NCBI RefSeq assembly: GCF_017696015.1
Contig: NZ_JAAORL010000002.1
Location: 310,001 to 374,000, forward strand
Reading direction: 5' to 3'
Origin: Prochlorococcus marinus CUG1415
GTDB taxonomy: Bacteria > Cyanobacteriota > Cyanobacteriia > PCC-6307 > Cyanobiaceae
Length of the DNA: 64,000 nt
Translations under genes and position numbers: made by a program
The notes under the pieces: model-generated
What the model was told of the DNA's origin: nothing
The model's input: the letters and a program-made list of their open reading frames with translations, nothing else
Database searches by the model: none
In this document: piece by piece, positions 9,313-17,850 of the stretch
Numbering within the stretch: position 1 is the stretch's first letter
Layout of the letters: each line of letters begins with the position of its first letter

Positions 9313-9849
9313 CTAAAAATAAGATTGGAGGATGGAATTATCAGAACAGTATAGAGGATGTATTGGATTATCTTTAATTGTTTTCTTAATGAAAAGAGGT
9401 CCAAGAGGATTATCAAAATTATTTTTCCTAATTGAGTTATAATGCATTATTTTTTTTGATATTCTTTTATTTCTATTGAGAAATTTCCCTTTGTTGCCCC
9501 AACCTAACCATAAATCACAGTTTTTATTTTCAGACCAGTGTTTTAAGTTTTTATAAATATGATTATTATTTAGATAACCAACAGGGTTTTTGCGATTAAA
9601 AAGTTCTTCTGGATTGCTTGAAATAAGAGCAAATAGATTGATTAATTTTACTTTGCCATAATTATTGTTTTTCGATATTTTGATTATCTTTTTTGTTGTA
9701 TTATCCAAGAAAACTGCATCTGATAATGAAGGATTTAAACCAATAAAAATAATTTCTTTTGTAGATTTAGAAATTTTATAACTTAAGCTCCATCTATATT
9801 TTTTGCTCGTGCTTATTAAACAATTTCTTTCTAGAAATAAATTTTTCAA
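9313..9849 (-). CDS. DUF1643 domain protein
   Basis: 178 residues. The motif IIFIGLNPSLSDAVFLDNTTKK (residues 33-54) is the DUF1643 hallmark (GLNPS followed by a D-x-T), and NYGKVKLINLFALISS follows as in the family. The C-terminal LGPLFIKKTIKDNPIHPLY is also characteristic. Function unknown in all bacteria. Its ATG overlaps the DUF2214 stop by four bases, so they are translated as a unit. Confidence 0.8.
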   Translation of the reverse strand: MKNLFLERNCLISTSKKYRWSLSYKISKSTKEIIFIGLNPSLSDAVFLDNTTKKIIKISKNNNYGKVKLINLFALISSNPEELFNRKNPVGYLNNNHIYKNLKHWSENKNCDLWLGWGNKGKFLNRNKRISKKIMHYNSIRKNNFDNPLGPLFIKKTIKDNPIHPLYCSDNSILQSYF

Positions 9850-10331
9850 CCTAAACCCACACCTCTAGCCATAAGAGTTGCAAACAAAGGTATTGTTGCA
9901 AAGCCCACTAATTCGGTAGTAATGATAAGTTTAAACCTCTTAACAAGTTTCTCTGAGATTTCAGGTAATTTATTCTTACTTAATGGAATTGCCCATAGGA
10001 TATAGGTTGTTGTTGGGTATAAAGAAATTAACCCTACCAAAATGTAAAGCGAAACCTTTATCCAAAACACAGGATTACCTGTATAGAAATCGCCTCCTTG
10101 TCCAAAATACTTAACACGTAATATACCAGTAACCAATATTGCGACTCCTGCCAAACCATAAACCACATCTGCAATTATCATTGAGATAGTCTCAATTCTA
10201 TTAAGACCTACTTTGAGAGTCAATCTTTCAAACAAAAGAGCACCGAAACACAAAATAATTCCTAAATAATGAATATATGCTACCAATGCACTTTTAGCGA
10301 TTTCGCCTGTTAATAAAGTTCCTAATAACAT
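9846..10331 (-). CDS. DUF2214 family membrane protein
   Basis: 161 residues, four transmembrane helices. AYIHYLGIILCFGALLFERLTLK near the N-terminus and the GLAGVAILVTGILRVKYFGQGG segment are typical of the cyanobacterial DUF2214 family. The family is of unknown function. Upstream partner of the DUF1643 gene (four-base overlap). Confidence 0.8.
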   Translation of the reverse strand: MLLGTLLTGEIAKSALVAYIHYLGIILCFGALLFERLTLKVGLNRIETISMIIADVVYGLAGVAILVTGILRVKYFGQGGDFYTGNPVFWIKVSLYILVGLISLYPTTTYILWAIPLSKNKLPEISEKLVKRFKLIITTELVGFATIPLFATLMARGVGLG

Positions 10332-10418
10332 TTTCTAGTCAAAATTTATACAATACTAACCACCAAATAAAGAATTTGTTTAGAAATATAATAATAACTT
10401 AAAAGCAAGGTATTGAAT

Positions 10419-11168
10419 CTAAGACTCTAAATACCTTTTTTGACCATCTTCAAAAAAATCCTTTTTATTCCATACTTCGATTACATCTGGGAAATGTTTT
10501 TCCATGCATTTATCACAAACCCCATGACTGAATCTAATATCACTAATTTTCGAAAGATATTTTTCCAAATGCATCCAATCCCCCTCCTTATTTTTTACTT
10601 CTCTGCAATATGAGCATACAGATAAAATCCCTTCCTGTTTATGCAAATTAGACAATGCATCTAGCAAGTTTAATGACTTTTTTCTAAGCTCCAAAAATGA
10701 AACTATTTGCTTGGATAATAATTCCATAATATTAAATTGTTTTGTAGTTAGATTTCCTGGCTTTCTGTCTATTACACAGAGAGTTCCAAGTTTATGACCA
10801 TCACTATTTCTAAGGGGAAAGCCTGCATAAAAACGAATCTTGGGATCTCCTGTTACCAATGGATTATTTATAAATCTTTCATCTTGGAAAGCATCATTAA
10901 TAATTAATGGACTATTTTCTTTAATTGCATGGGTACAAAAAGACCAATCTCTTCTAGTTTCTTGTATTGGAAGTCCTTGTTTGGATTTAAACCATTGTCT
11001 ATCTTTATCCACCAAAGTCATTAAAGAAATAGGGACATTACATGTTTCTGAAGCAATTTTTGTAATATCGTCATAACATGATTCTGGCTTGGTTCCCAAT
11101 ATCCTGTATTCTGCTAAAGCTTTTAATCTTCTTTCCTCTTCTTCTTTTTTTGATACAAGATTCTGCAT
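10419..11168 (-). CDS. GAF domain protein with C-terminal Cys-rich module
   Basis: 249 residues. A GAF domain spans about residues 28-165 (ILGTKPE, ISLMTLVDKDRQWFKSKQGL, then FYAGFPLRNSDGHKLGTLCVID), the version seen in cyanobacterial and proteobacterial signalling proteins. After a helix, the last 65 residues carry CSYCREVKNKEGDW, an LEKYLS helix and a GVCDKCMEKHFP segment, a paired-cysteine output module often attached to histidine kinases. No kinase or cyclase domain is present, so it may be a stand-alone sensor or adaptor. Confidence 0.82.
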   Translation of the reverse strand: MQNLVSKKEEEERRLKALAEYRILGTKPESCYDDITKIASETCNVPISLMTLVDKDRQWFKSKQGLPIQETRRDWSFCTHAIKENSPLIINDAFQDERFINNPLVTGDPKIRFYAGFPLRNSDGHKLGTLCVIDRKPGNLTTKQFNIMELLSKQIVSFLELRKKSLNLLDALSNLHKQEGILSVCSYCREVKNKEGDWMHLEKYLSKISDIRFSHGVCDKCMEKHFPDVIEVWNKKDFFEDGQKRYLES

Positions 11169-11270
11169 TAATCTTCACCAATTAATTAAAACTTTAAAAT
11201 TAAATTTTATTCAAAAAACTTTTTCCGTCTAATACTTAATAAAAAAAAGATAAACTTATTGAATTGTTAC

Positions 11271-12644
11271 TTACTGATTTATTATTGATTGATTTAACTT
11301 TGAGACTGCCATCCCAGCAATCCATCCACTTGTCCAACAATGTTGAAAATTAAATCCACCAGTGATCCCATCAACATCCAAAACTTCTCCAGAAAAAAAT
11401 AACCCTGGACAAATTAAGCTCTCCATACTTTTAAAATTAACCTCATTAATTTTTACGCCTCCTGAAGTAACAAATTCCTCTCCAAATGGACCTTTGCCTG
11501 AAATTATATATTTATCCCTCATTAGAGTATTTATTATTTTTTCTCTCTCATCCGCCAGTAAATCAGCCCACTTTTTCTCATTATTAATACCTATTTTCTT
11601 TAATAAAAAAATCCATAATCTTTTTGTTAATAGTGGCACAGGTCTACTATTAATAAGATTCACCTTGCCTTTATTTAATCTTAAATGATTAACTTTTTCT
11701 TTTAACTCCTTATAACTTAAAGAAGACCATTTAATGATTAGATTAAATTTATATTTTTGGCTATAAAGTTCCCTTGCTGCAATTGATGAAAGTTTTAACA
11801 CTGCTGGCCCACTAAACCCCCAATGCGTTATTAGTAAATCGCCTCTATTTTGAAAATTCTTATTTTTTAATTTAATTTCTATATCTATGCCCTTTATCGA
11901 TACCCCACTACATTCATCCAAATTTGGTTCTTTTGTAGAAAAAGTAAAAAGCGATGGTACAGGTTTAACAATGGTGTGTCCAAGATTTTGAGCTAATTTA
12001 TATCCGCTTGGATTACCTCCAGTTGAAAGAATAATATTTTTTGCAGTTACCTTTGCTTTTTTAAGACTAAAAATATTGAATATATTATCTGGAGTTTTTG
12101 AAATTTCTTTTACATAAAATTTTTTTATTATCTCTACGTTTTTTGATAAAGCACTTTTTCTCAAACAATCAATAACATCTGAAGAAGAATTAGATACTGG
12201 GAAAACTCTTAGATCTTCCTCAATTTTTAATTTTAACCCTTTTTTCTCAAACCAATCATATACATCTCCAGCAGCAAAACGATTAAATGATTCCAAGAGC
12301 TGAATTCCACCTCTGGGGTAATTCTCAACTAGTTCATTCGGTATCCATGTTGCATTAGTGACGTTACATCTTCCCCCTCCACTAATCCTTACTTTCTCCA
12401 TAAGTTTTGAAGTGCCTTCAAGAATTATTATTTTTTTTACTCCATTTTCAGCAGCAGTTATTGCTGTCATAAAACCAGCTGCACCGCCTCCTACAACTGC
12501 TAAATCAAAAGGTTCCAAAAACTTATCATTCAATATGCTTCTATCTGATAATAGCAAGGAATTATAGAGAAAAATTATTCCAAAAACTATTAAAAAAATA
12601 AATAAAAAACTTAAAAAAATGCAAAATAGATAGCTGCAATTCAC
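11271..12644 (-). CDS. BaiN/HI0933-type FAD-dependent oxidoreductase
   Basis: 457 residues as drawn. FDLAVVGGGAAGFMTA is the dinucleotide-binding motif, KVRISGGGRCNVTNA is the family signature, and the C-terminal GGVKINEVNF, GLFFSGEVLDVDGITGGFNFQ segment closes the FAD site. The family includes putative NAD(P)/FAD flavoproteins of uncertain substrate. The first 45 residues are an unusual hydrophobic segment; an in-frame TTG just before LNDKFLEP would give the usual soluble N-terminus, so the start is uncertain. Confidence 0.85.
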   Translation of the reverse strand: MNCSYLFCIFLSFLFIFLIVFGIIFLYNSLLLSDRSILNDKFLEPFDLAVVGGGAAGFMTAITAAENGVKKIIILEGTSKLMEKVRISGGGRCNVTNATWIPNELVENYPRGGIQLLESFNRFAAGDVYDWFEKKGLKLKIEEDLRVFPVSNSSSDVIDCLRKSALSKNVEIIKKFYVKEISKTPDNIFNIFSLKKAKVTAKNIILSTGGNPSGYKLAQNLGHTIVKPVPSLFTFSTKEPNLDECSGVSIKGIDIEIKLKNKNFQNRGDLLITHWGFSGPAVLKLSSIAARELYSQKYKFNLIIKWSSLSYKELKEKVNHLRLNKGKVNLINSRPVPLLTKRLWIFLLKKIGINNEKKWADLLADEREKIINTLMRDKYIISGKGPFGEEFVTSGGVKINEVNFKSMESLICPGLFFSGEVLDVDGITGGFNFQHCWTSGWIAGMAVSKLNQSIINQ

Positions 12645-12705
12645 TAATTTTTAAATTTCTAAAAAAATCAACGCAGTCGTTATTCTTATGCTTTAACTTA
12701 ATTAA

Positions 12706-12942
12706 ATGAGTCTGATATTTTCTTACGTTAAATATTCTGAGGCCAGTTTTCCTATGACTGGTCAATATACTGCTCTTCTTTTAATTACTTCTGTTATTTG
12801 GGTTCTACTTTGGTTTGGATATAGACAAAATAAGATAAATGATGAGATCAAGAAAAAAGAAAAAGAAGAAAGAATTAATGCGAAAGTTCAAAGAAGAAAA
12901 AAGTTAGAGAGTTTATACCCTACTAATAAAAAAACTGTTTAA
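12706..12942 (+). CDS. Small single-span membrane protein
   Basis: 78 residues from ATG 12706, or 62 from the ATG at 12754 (MTGQYTALLL). One hydrophobic helix is followed by a long Lys/Glu tail ending ESLYPTNKKTV. The tail resembles that of 2004-2177. No family recognised. Confidence 0.6.
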   Translation: MSLIFSYVKYSEASFPMTGQYTALLLITSVIWVLLWFGYRQNKINDEIKKKEKEERINAKVQRRKKLESLYPTNKKTV

Positions 12943-12962
12943 AATAAATTATTTTAGAAAAT

Positions 12963-13061
12963 ATGAAAAAAAATAATTTCAAATTACTAATTCAGTACTT
13001 ACCGGGGATTTTGATTCTTATTTATGTATTCTTTTTAGCATTTACTCAATTCATAAAATAA
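12963..13061 (+). CDS. Tiny membrane protein (32 aa)
   Basis: ATG-initiated frame: a short basic N-terminus (MKKNNFK) followed by one hydrophobic helix (YLPGILILIYVFFLAFTQF). Twenty bases downstream of the previous gene and 21 upstream of the EamA gene, so it may be part of one transcript. It resembles the many single-span micropeptides of photosynthetic complexes in size and shape, but is not a known subunit. Confidence 0.45.
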   Translation: MKKNNFKLLIQYLPGILILIYVFFLAFTQFIK

Positions 13062-13082
13062 AATTTTTAAAAATTATTCGTT

Positions 13083-13955
13083 TTGATTGGAATCCTTTCT
13101 GCTTTCGGAGCTGCTACATCTTGGACATATGCCTGCTTTATTTGGCGCGCGCAAACTAAAAAATATAAACCAGTAGATATTAATTTAATAAAAAATATAA
13201 TAGCTTTTTTAATTTTCATACCTGCTTTTATCAATATAAGTTCTACAACTGCATTAAAAAACATATTTATACTACTAATTAGTGGAATAATAGGTATTGG
13301 TTTAGGTGATACTTTCTATTTAAAGTCACTACAAACAATTGGCACAAGAAAAACTTTATCTATAGAAACTCTTTCTCCGTTAATGGCAGCTTTGTCAGGG
13401 GAATTTTTTATTAATGAAAATTTAACAACTAAATCATGGGTTGGAATAATTATAGTAACGATTTCGCTATTCATAATTCTCAGAAAAGGTAACGATTTTA
13501 AAGAGGAAAACTCCTCTTTCTCAGAAAAAAATAACTTTAAGATTTTTGCTTTTCCTTTTTTATCAGTTTTATGTGCTGTTCTTGGAGGTCTTTTATCAAG
13601 GATGGTTTTCCTTCAAAGCAATTTATCTCCTTTCCTTACAACTGAAATAAGATTATTAGGTGCAATAATTTTTTTGATAAGTCTAAAAGGATTTAAGATT
13701 AATTTTTTCTTAAAAAACATAGACAAAAAACAACAAAAAAGATTTTTTATTTCAATACTTCTTGGAACAAATATAGGAATATTTCTACAACAAGTTGTGT
13801 TTAAAACCCTCCCCATAGGAGTAGGATGGGCTTTATTAAGCACATCTCCAGTAATTTCCTTATTTTTTGCTAAGAATGAGGAAAGAGAAATTACCAAAAA
13901 AATAAAAATTTTTACTTGTTTTTTATTTTTTGGCTTGACATTAATAATTCTTTAA
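13083..13955 (+). CDS. EamA/DMT superfamily transporter
   Basis: 290 residues with about ten hydrophobic segments in two halves, as in drug/metabolite transporters. LSAFGAATSWTYACFIWR and IGIGLGDTFYLKSLQTIGTRKT... SIETLSPLMAALSGEFF in the first half, and GIFLQQVVFKTLPIGVGWALLSTSPVISLFF in the second, are EamA repeats. Starts with TTG. Substrate unknown. Confidence 0.85.
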   Translation: MIGILSAFGAATSWTYACFIWRAQTKKYKPVDINLIKNIIAFLIFIPAFINISSTTALKNIFILLISGIIGIGLGDTFYLKSLQTIGTRKTLSIETLSPLMAALSGEFFINENLTTKSWVGIIIVTISLFIILRKGNDFKEENSSFSEKNNFKIFAFPFLSVLCAVLGGLLSRMVFLQSNLSPFLTTEIRLLGAIIFLISLKGFKINFFLKNIDKKQQKRFFISILLGTNIGIFLQQVVFKTLPIGVGWALLSTSPVISLFFAKNEEREITKKIKIFTCFLFFGLTLIIL

Positions 13956-14032
13956 TCTCTGAGTTAATGTAAAAAATACTCATGTTAATAAAAATCAGAT
14001 TAAATAAAATTATCCTATAAACACTCAAAACA

Positions 14033-14155
14033 ATGAAAACATTAAAGAAAAAAAGACTCGGCACATTGGAAGTTTATGTTATTTTCTTAAGCTGCATTTA
14101 TGCAGGCTTTATAGGTTATAAATCTCTATTAAATGTTTTATTTACTTGGAATTAA
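14033..14155 (+). CDS. Tiny membrane protein (40 aa)
   Basis: Basic N-terminus (MKTLKKKRLGTLE) followed by one hydrophobic segment (VYVIFLSCIYAGFIGY). Its stop codon abuts the stop of the convergent gene at 14,156-14,290. No family recognised; start and composition are gene-like. Confidence 0.5.
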   Translation: MKTLKKKRLGTLEVYVIFLSCIYAGFIGYKSLLNVLFTWN

Positions 14156-14290
14156 TTAATTAATTCTTTCTAATGATTTAATCAACTTACCTCCATCTTG
14201 GTCATCATCATCATTTGAAGCGAAAAATAAAAAAAATATTCCTAGGGAAGCTATAGATAGCGAAATTGACATTACAGAAAGCTCATCCAT
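14156..14290 (-). CDS. Small membrane protein with Asp-rich DDQDGG tail
   Basis: 44 residues: a hydrophobic helix (SISLSIASLGIFFLFF) then a cytosolic or lumenal tail with NDDDDQDGGKLI. The same tail, NNDDQDGGMLI, ends the helix of the protein at 15,370-15,552. The shared acidic motif in two otherwise different small proteins supports both as real and suggests a metal- or protein-binding function. Confidence 0.6.
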   Translation of the reverse strand: MDELSVMSISLSIASLGIFFLFFASNDDDDQDGGKLIKSLERIN

Positions 14291-14410
14291 AAATTAGAAA
14301 ATTTTTTTTATGATAAACGAAAAAAAATAAAAGACAGTAAAGAAATACACATTCTCGAAAATAAATATTTCTTTTATTTGTAAAATGAAAAAACACATCC
14401 AAACTATTTC

Positions 14411-14615
14411 GTGAAAGTTCTAATATCTTCCCCTTGTAGTGCAAGCACAATAATTCAGTATGGAATAAAAAGTTGGCCTATTTGGGAATGTGAGCCAAGC
14501 GATTATAAGTACCTAAACAGGAAATATTTATGTAATTAAACCTGGAGATCTAGTTTATTTTACAGCTGGACTTTACTGCGAGTAGGATGTAACCAAGAGT
14601 ATTAAAAAACATTAA
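14411..14615 (+). pseudogene. Decayed cupin (DUF861/EutQ-like) gene
   Basis: A GTG-initiated frame encodes SASTIIQYGIKSWPIWECEPS, the start of a small cupin. After about 40 residues the frame breaks, and the C-terminal part continues in a different frame as IKPGDLVYFTAGLYCE, an in-frame TAG where a Trp would be expected, then DVTKSIKKH. The central strand region is missing. Deletion plus frameshift plus nonsense mutation make a functional product very unlikely. Confidence 0.75.
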
Positions 14616-14722
14616 CGGTTTGATAGCTAAATGTAAGGAAAAAGGTTTTTTATTGTTTTATTATTAAGTCAATGAAGATAAAATATAGTTAATACATAAT
14701 TTTCAAAAGTAAAACTAATATT

Positions 14723-14893
14723 ATGCCTTTTACTGATCAAGAATATTTCGAAGTTATCGAGCAAAACGACACAGTAAAAGAAGCATATAAAAATATTAAG
14801 CGAATTTGCATTGATTTACAAAAACAAACAAATTGTCCTGAAGAGGATCTAAAAGATTTTCTTGAATTTATTTCTAGACAATGGAATAAGTAA
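14723..14893 (+). CDS. Small soluble protein (56 aa)
   Basis: ATG-initiated, acidic, helical: MPFTDQEYFEVIEQN, then a segment with two cysteines (RICIDLQKQTNCPEEDLKDFLEF). No family recognised; intact frame in an otherwise decayed neighbourhood. Confidence 0.55.
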   Translation: MPFTDQEYFEVIEQNDTVKEAYKNIKRICIDLQKQTNCPEEDLKDFLEFISRQWNK

Positions 14894-14959
14894 TAATAAA
14901 CAAGGCCTTTTAGAAGTACTAGATTTAAACTCGCAATTTTCTTTCTGAGTGAACAAGTT

Positions 14960-15091
14960 CTAGTCTAATTCCTTGTTTGGGTTAGTATTCATACTGGACG
15001 TCCCCTTAGCAGCAGTAACGAAGAAAAAGAAGCCTACAATTCCTGATATACCAAATATCGCAGCCAAAGGATCAAAAGTGAAAGAAAACAT
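14960..15091 (-). CDS. Tiny membrane protein (43 aa)
   Basis: MFSFTFDPLAAIFGISGIVG followed by FFFFVTAAKG: one Gly/Ala-rich hydrophobic helix with a polar tail. Similar in design to photosystem micropeptides, but not a recognised subunit. No close relative in the window. Confidence 0.5.
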   Translation of the reverse strand: MFSFTFDPLAAIFGISGIVGFFFFVTAAKGTSSMNTNPNKELD

Positions 15092-15369
15092 AGAATTTAT
15101 AAAATCAAGATAAATAATAGTTTTTCAATCAAAATTGTACAAATATTGTTAAGTATAAAAAATTACAATTGAACGATTCATTATGTCATTATTGGTTTCT
15201 TAGTAGGTAGAAGTGAATTATTATTCAAATTTATATTTACGTATAAAAATATCAATATACCTAAGATTTATTCTTATGACAGAAAAAGTTTTAAGAATAT
15301 TTATAGAAATCTTCAATACCATTTACCAAAGAATCCACAATTGTTGTTTCTTTTGATTAGTATCGATCC

Positions 15370-15552
15370 ATGACAGAATTGTATTCAGCTTCTTCTTCAA
15401 TAAGTCCTCTAACGGCAATACTTTGGTGTCTTTATCCAATTGCTATAATTGTTATCATTGAAATAATTCTTGGGGGTGGATTCGATGATGACAATAATGA
15501 CGATCAAGATGGTGGAATGTTAATACCGGCTTACTCAAGATATAACGTTTAA
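15370..15552 (+). CDS. Small membrane protein with Asp-rich DDQDGG tail
   Basis: 60 residues. A hydrophobic helix (AILWCLYPIAIIVIIEIILG) is followed by GGGFDDDNNDDQDGGMLIPAY. The acidic motif is shared with 14,156-14,290. Intact frame with ATG start. Confidence 0.6.
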   Translation: MTELYSASSSISPLTAILWCLYPIAIIVIIEIILGGGFDDDNNDDQDGGMLIPAYSRYNV

Positions 15553-15597
15553 ATTTGAATTCGAAATTTAAAATTTAACCTATAAAAATTCCTTAAA

Positions 15598-15732
15598 ATG
15601 GCAACCCAAATTGATACAACTTTTGCTTCACTAATTACACTAACTGTTTTTATTATTTCCTCTCTTTCGTGGCTAGTCTTAAGAACTATAAAAGAAGGTA
15701 GAAAAGCTCTTAAAGAAATAAATAAGGATTAA
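15598..15732 (+). CDS. Tiny membrane protein (44 aa)
   Basis: MATQIDTTFASLITLTVFII and a further short hydrophobic stretch, then RTIKEGRKALKEINKD. It lies 45 bases downstream of 15,370-15,552 on the same strand and is probably co-transcribed. Shape (short lumenal N-terminus, one helix, basic stromal tail) recalls photosystem or cytochrome micropeptides. Confidence 0.55.
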   Translation: MATQIDTTFASLITLTVFIISSLSWLVLRTIKEGRKALKEINKD

Positions 15733-15989
15733 AACAAATATCTCAAAAGAAAATAAAAAAATGTAGAATTTTGGATTAATATTATTTATATTTAGTCTTT
15801 ATAAGTTTTACTAAATTATATATATTCATAAGAAATAATTATTAAAAATTTTGGAAGTTTAGAAAAATCATAAAAAGCGTAAAGAAATATTAGAATTTAT
15901 AAGATTGCTAAATTAAACAATTCTCAATTTATAGTTATTTCTTGTTTTTCAAGAGGCTTATCCTTCAATAATTACTTTCATAAATAAAA

Positions 15990-16085
15990 ATGCATCTCAA
16001 TTCTTTACTTTATATTTGTACTATATTTTTATTCATTTATGTAATGGCACTATTTTGGAGAGACTTACCAAATCAAAAAAAGTAA
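15990..16085 (+). CDS. Tiny membrane protein (31 aa)
   Basis: MHLNSLLYICTIFLFIYVMA with a short tail FWRDLPNQKK. Single helix, size of PsbM/PetN-like subunits but no specific match. Confidence limited by length. Confidence 0.4.
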   Translation: MHLNSLLYICTIFLFIYVMALFWRDLPNQKK

Positions 16086-16166
16086 ATAAATAATTAATAT
16101 TAATTTTGTTGCCTATAAAAAAAAATTAAGTTATTAATTTAATATTGGATCTAATTTTTCTTGAAA

Positions 16167-16331
16167 ATGCTAAAAGAATCTTCAAATAACCGCAAAAAAA
16201 ATTCATACTCAGACACTACAAATATTGAAAAAGAAAACATTATTTGCAAAGACGGATTCTGCTCATTGCCGAATCAAGAAGATTTCTCAAAACAAAATAA
16301 AAATCATACAAATTTATTTGATCCTATTTAG
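16167..16331 (+). CDS. Small soluble protein with CKDGFCSLP motif
   Basis: 54 residues, hydrophilic, with one conspicuous CKDGFCSLP motif at residues 27-35 flanked by polar low-complexity sequence. The CxxxxC pair could bind metal or form a disulfide. Function unknown. Confidence 0.5.
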   Translation: MLKESSNNRKKNSYSDTTNIEKENIICKDGFCSLPNQEDFSKQNKNHTNLFDPI

Positions 16332-16368
16332 TAAATAAAAACATGTTGAGAAATTTAGGATAAAATTT

Positions 16369-16539
16369 TTGGAATCTTTGAATCTTAATTTATGTGTAGA
16401 TAAATTTAAAATGCATATTAAGATTTTTGGGTTAAATCTAGAGACTTTAAAAGATTCATATCTATCGAACTGGTTTTTTTCAATTAGCGAATCTAATAAT
16501 TTATTTGCTAACTTTCCCAATATTTATAAAAAGGTTTAG
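16369..16539 (+). CDS. Uncertain small ORF
   Basis: A TTG-initiated 56-residue frame (LCVDKFKMHIKIFGLNLETL, then NWFFSISESNN). An open frame also exists on the opposite strand over 16,314-16,520. The plus-strand reading looks more protein-like, but neither has an ATG in a good position. It may be a decayed gene. Confidence 0.25.
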   Translation: MESLNLNLCVDKFKMHIKIFGLNLETLKDSYLSNWFFSISESNNLFANFPNIYKKV

Positions 16540-16906
16540 TTTTAAAGCTTATTTAATTATTTTCATGGCTCCTCAAATATCTTTGAAAATAGGGATAATT
16601 ACAGATTTAAAAAAGATTGGATATTGCTCTATAAATTTCATAGCCTTTTTCAGATTGTTCTTTTATTTGATCTAGTTAGGATTTGCTAAGATCGGTAATG
16701 GCAAATAAGAGCTTTAAATATAAACTAATAAATTATCAAAAATAATCTAAATCTATTCTTAGCATAACTACATTTACCTTATAGAAACAATGTATTTTTT
16801 CTGGAATGTTTTGATCACTTTTTTTATTAAAAATGGGCATAAATTAAGGTGATTATTAACCATTATCTAAAAAAAATTATAGGCTAATTGAATATAAACC
16901 AACTCT
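16540..16906. other. Intergenic stretch with one weak ORF
   Basis: Between two small genes. The only open frame with an ATG is 16,565-16,675 on the plus strand (36 residues, C-terminal half hydrophobic), too weak to call. No clear hairpin or promoter stands out. Confidence 0.4.
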
Positions 16907-17212
16907 TTATTTTTTTCTTTTCTTAAAATCCACAAATCTTATCTTGTTTCTTGAAGCTATTTGCTTTTCAAGAATTCTAAACACATGCAATTCGCATTCA
17001 GTTAATTTAAGAAACTGATCGAGTGTATCTTTATCGTCTTCATCAAAGTTCTTGAAAACTTCTGAAATAGCAAACCTATTTTTAGATATAAAATCCTCTG
17101 CAACATCCTCTGGATTTTTACCTGAAGCGAAATCTTGAAAAGCTTCATAAGAATTCAGTTCTGACGTTAGCCATTTAAACCATGGTTCTTTGTTATTTAT
17201 GATTTTCTTCAT
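16907..17212 (-). CDS. Small acidic protein, paralogue of 6071-6337
   Basis: 101 residues: WFKWLTSELNSYEAFQDFAS, GKNPEDVAEDFISKN, then LDQFLKLTECELHVFRILE and a basic tail. It aligns with the 88-residue protein at 6071-6337 over the central 70 residues. No function known; the pair defines a small soluble family. Confidence 0.7.
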   Translation of the reverse strand: MKKIINNKEPWFKWLTSELNSYEAFQDFASGKNPEDVAEDFISKNRFAISEVFKNFDEDDKDTLDQFLKLTECELHVFRILEKQIASRNKIRFVDFKKRKK

Positions 17213-17309
17213 GAAAGAATCTTGACTAATTTAATCATCATTAGTTATTTATTCTTTGGCAGCTGTAAAATTACTCATTTTTTTGTTAAAAGATAACTAA
17301 AATTTAATT

Positions 17310-17575
17310 TTTATAAAAACATCTTCAATTCCATTTTATGAATTTCATTCATCTCCAATTTTAATTATTGGTGCTCTTATTATTCATTTAGCAATAGAAG
17401 TTTTTTTATCGCATATCAAAAATATTTCAATTCACCTTTGAACAAAGATCTGACGATAAACAAAAAAGCATTAAATAAGGAACAAAATGAATTAAACGAC
17501 AGATTAAGGAAATATAGAACAAGAGTTGAAAACCTTATTAAAAATTACTTAAAGATCTCGAATTCAAGACCTTAA
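17310..17575 (+). pseudogene. Frameshifted copy of the coiled-coil membrane protein at 45,149-45,376
   Basis: In one frame: IPFYEFHSSPILIIGALIIH; in the next: YQKYFNSPLNKDLTINKKAL and a charged helix. Together they match the intact protein at 45,149-45,376 (IPFYDLPSSPLLIIGAIGIV, then YQKYFNSPFNKELQTKKKAL). The break lies at a run of seven T (17,401-17,407); one extra T restores VFFIAYQKYF. No ATG, GTG or TTG exists in the first frame, so start and frame are both lost, which favours a pseudogene over a sequencing error. Confidence 0.75.
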
Positions 17576-17609
17576 TTTTTTTAACAGGAATAATGGACTA
17601 TAAGGAACT

Positions 17610-17765
17610 ATGGATAAAGATCATCTTATTGAATTAATTTCTAGTAGCATTCTCTATGAGATTAAAGACTCAGAATCAACGAAGAAGCTTTCTGATTTTA
17701 AGAATTACTTAGAGAGATTAAATCTAGATCAATTGAGAACTATGTCTAAAGAATTTATTCTTTAG
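17610..17765 (+). CDS. Small protein of the MDK[DE]HLI family, copy 1
   Basis: 51 residues: MDKDHLIELISSSILYEIKD at the start and LDQLRTMSKEFIL at the end. Nearly the same length and both ends as 53,753-53,908 (MDKEHLIDLISSSIISEIKD, LNQLRIISKEFIL), with a divergent middle. Soluble and helical. The conservation of both ends suggests a real, constrained small protein of unknown function. Confidence 0.7.
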   Translation: MDKDHLIELISSSILYEIKDSESTKKLSDFKNYLERLNLDQLRTMSKEFIL

Positions 17766-17850
17766 TGGTATATCAATAAAAAACACTTTTTTTAGTTATT
17801 AGTCAAAATATATTTTTTTTTGTTATCTTCATTTCTACAGTATAAAAAAT

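Noticed and set aside
16314-16520. A minus-strand frame of 68 codons
   Set aside because: It overlaps a more protein-like plus-strand reading; neither is secure, so only the plus-strand one is listed, at low confidence.
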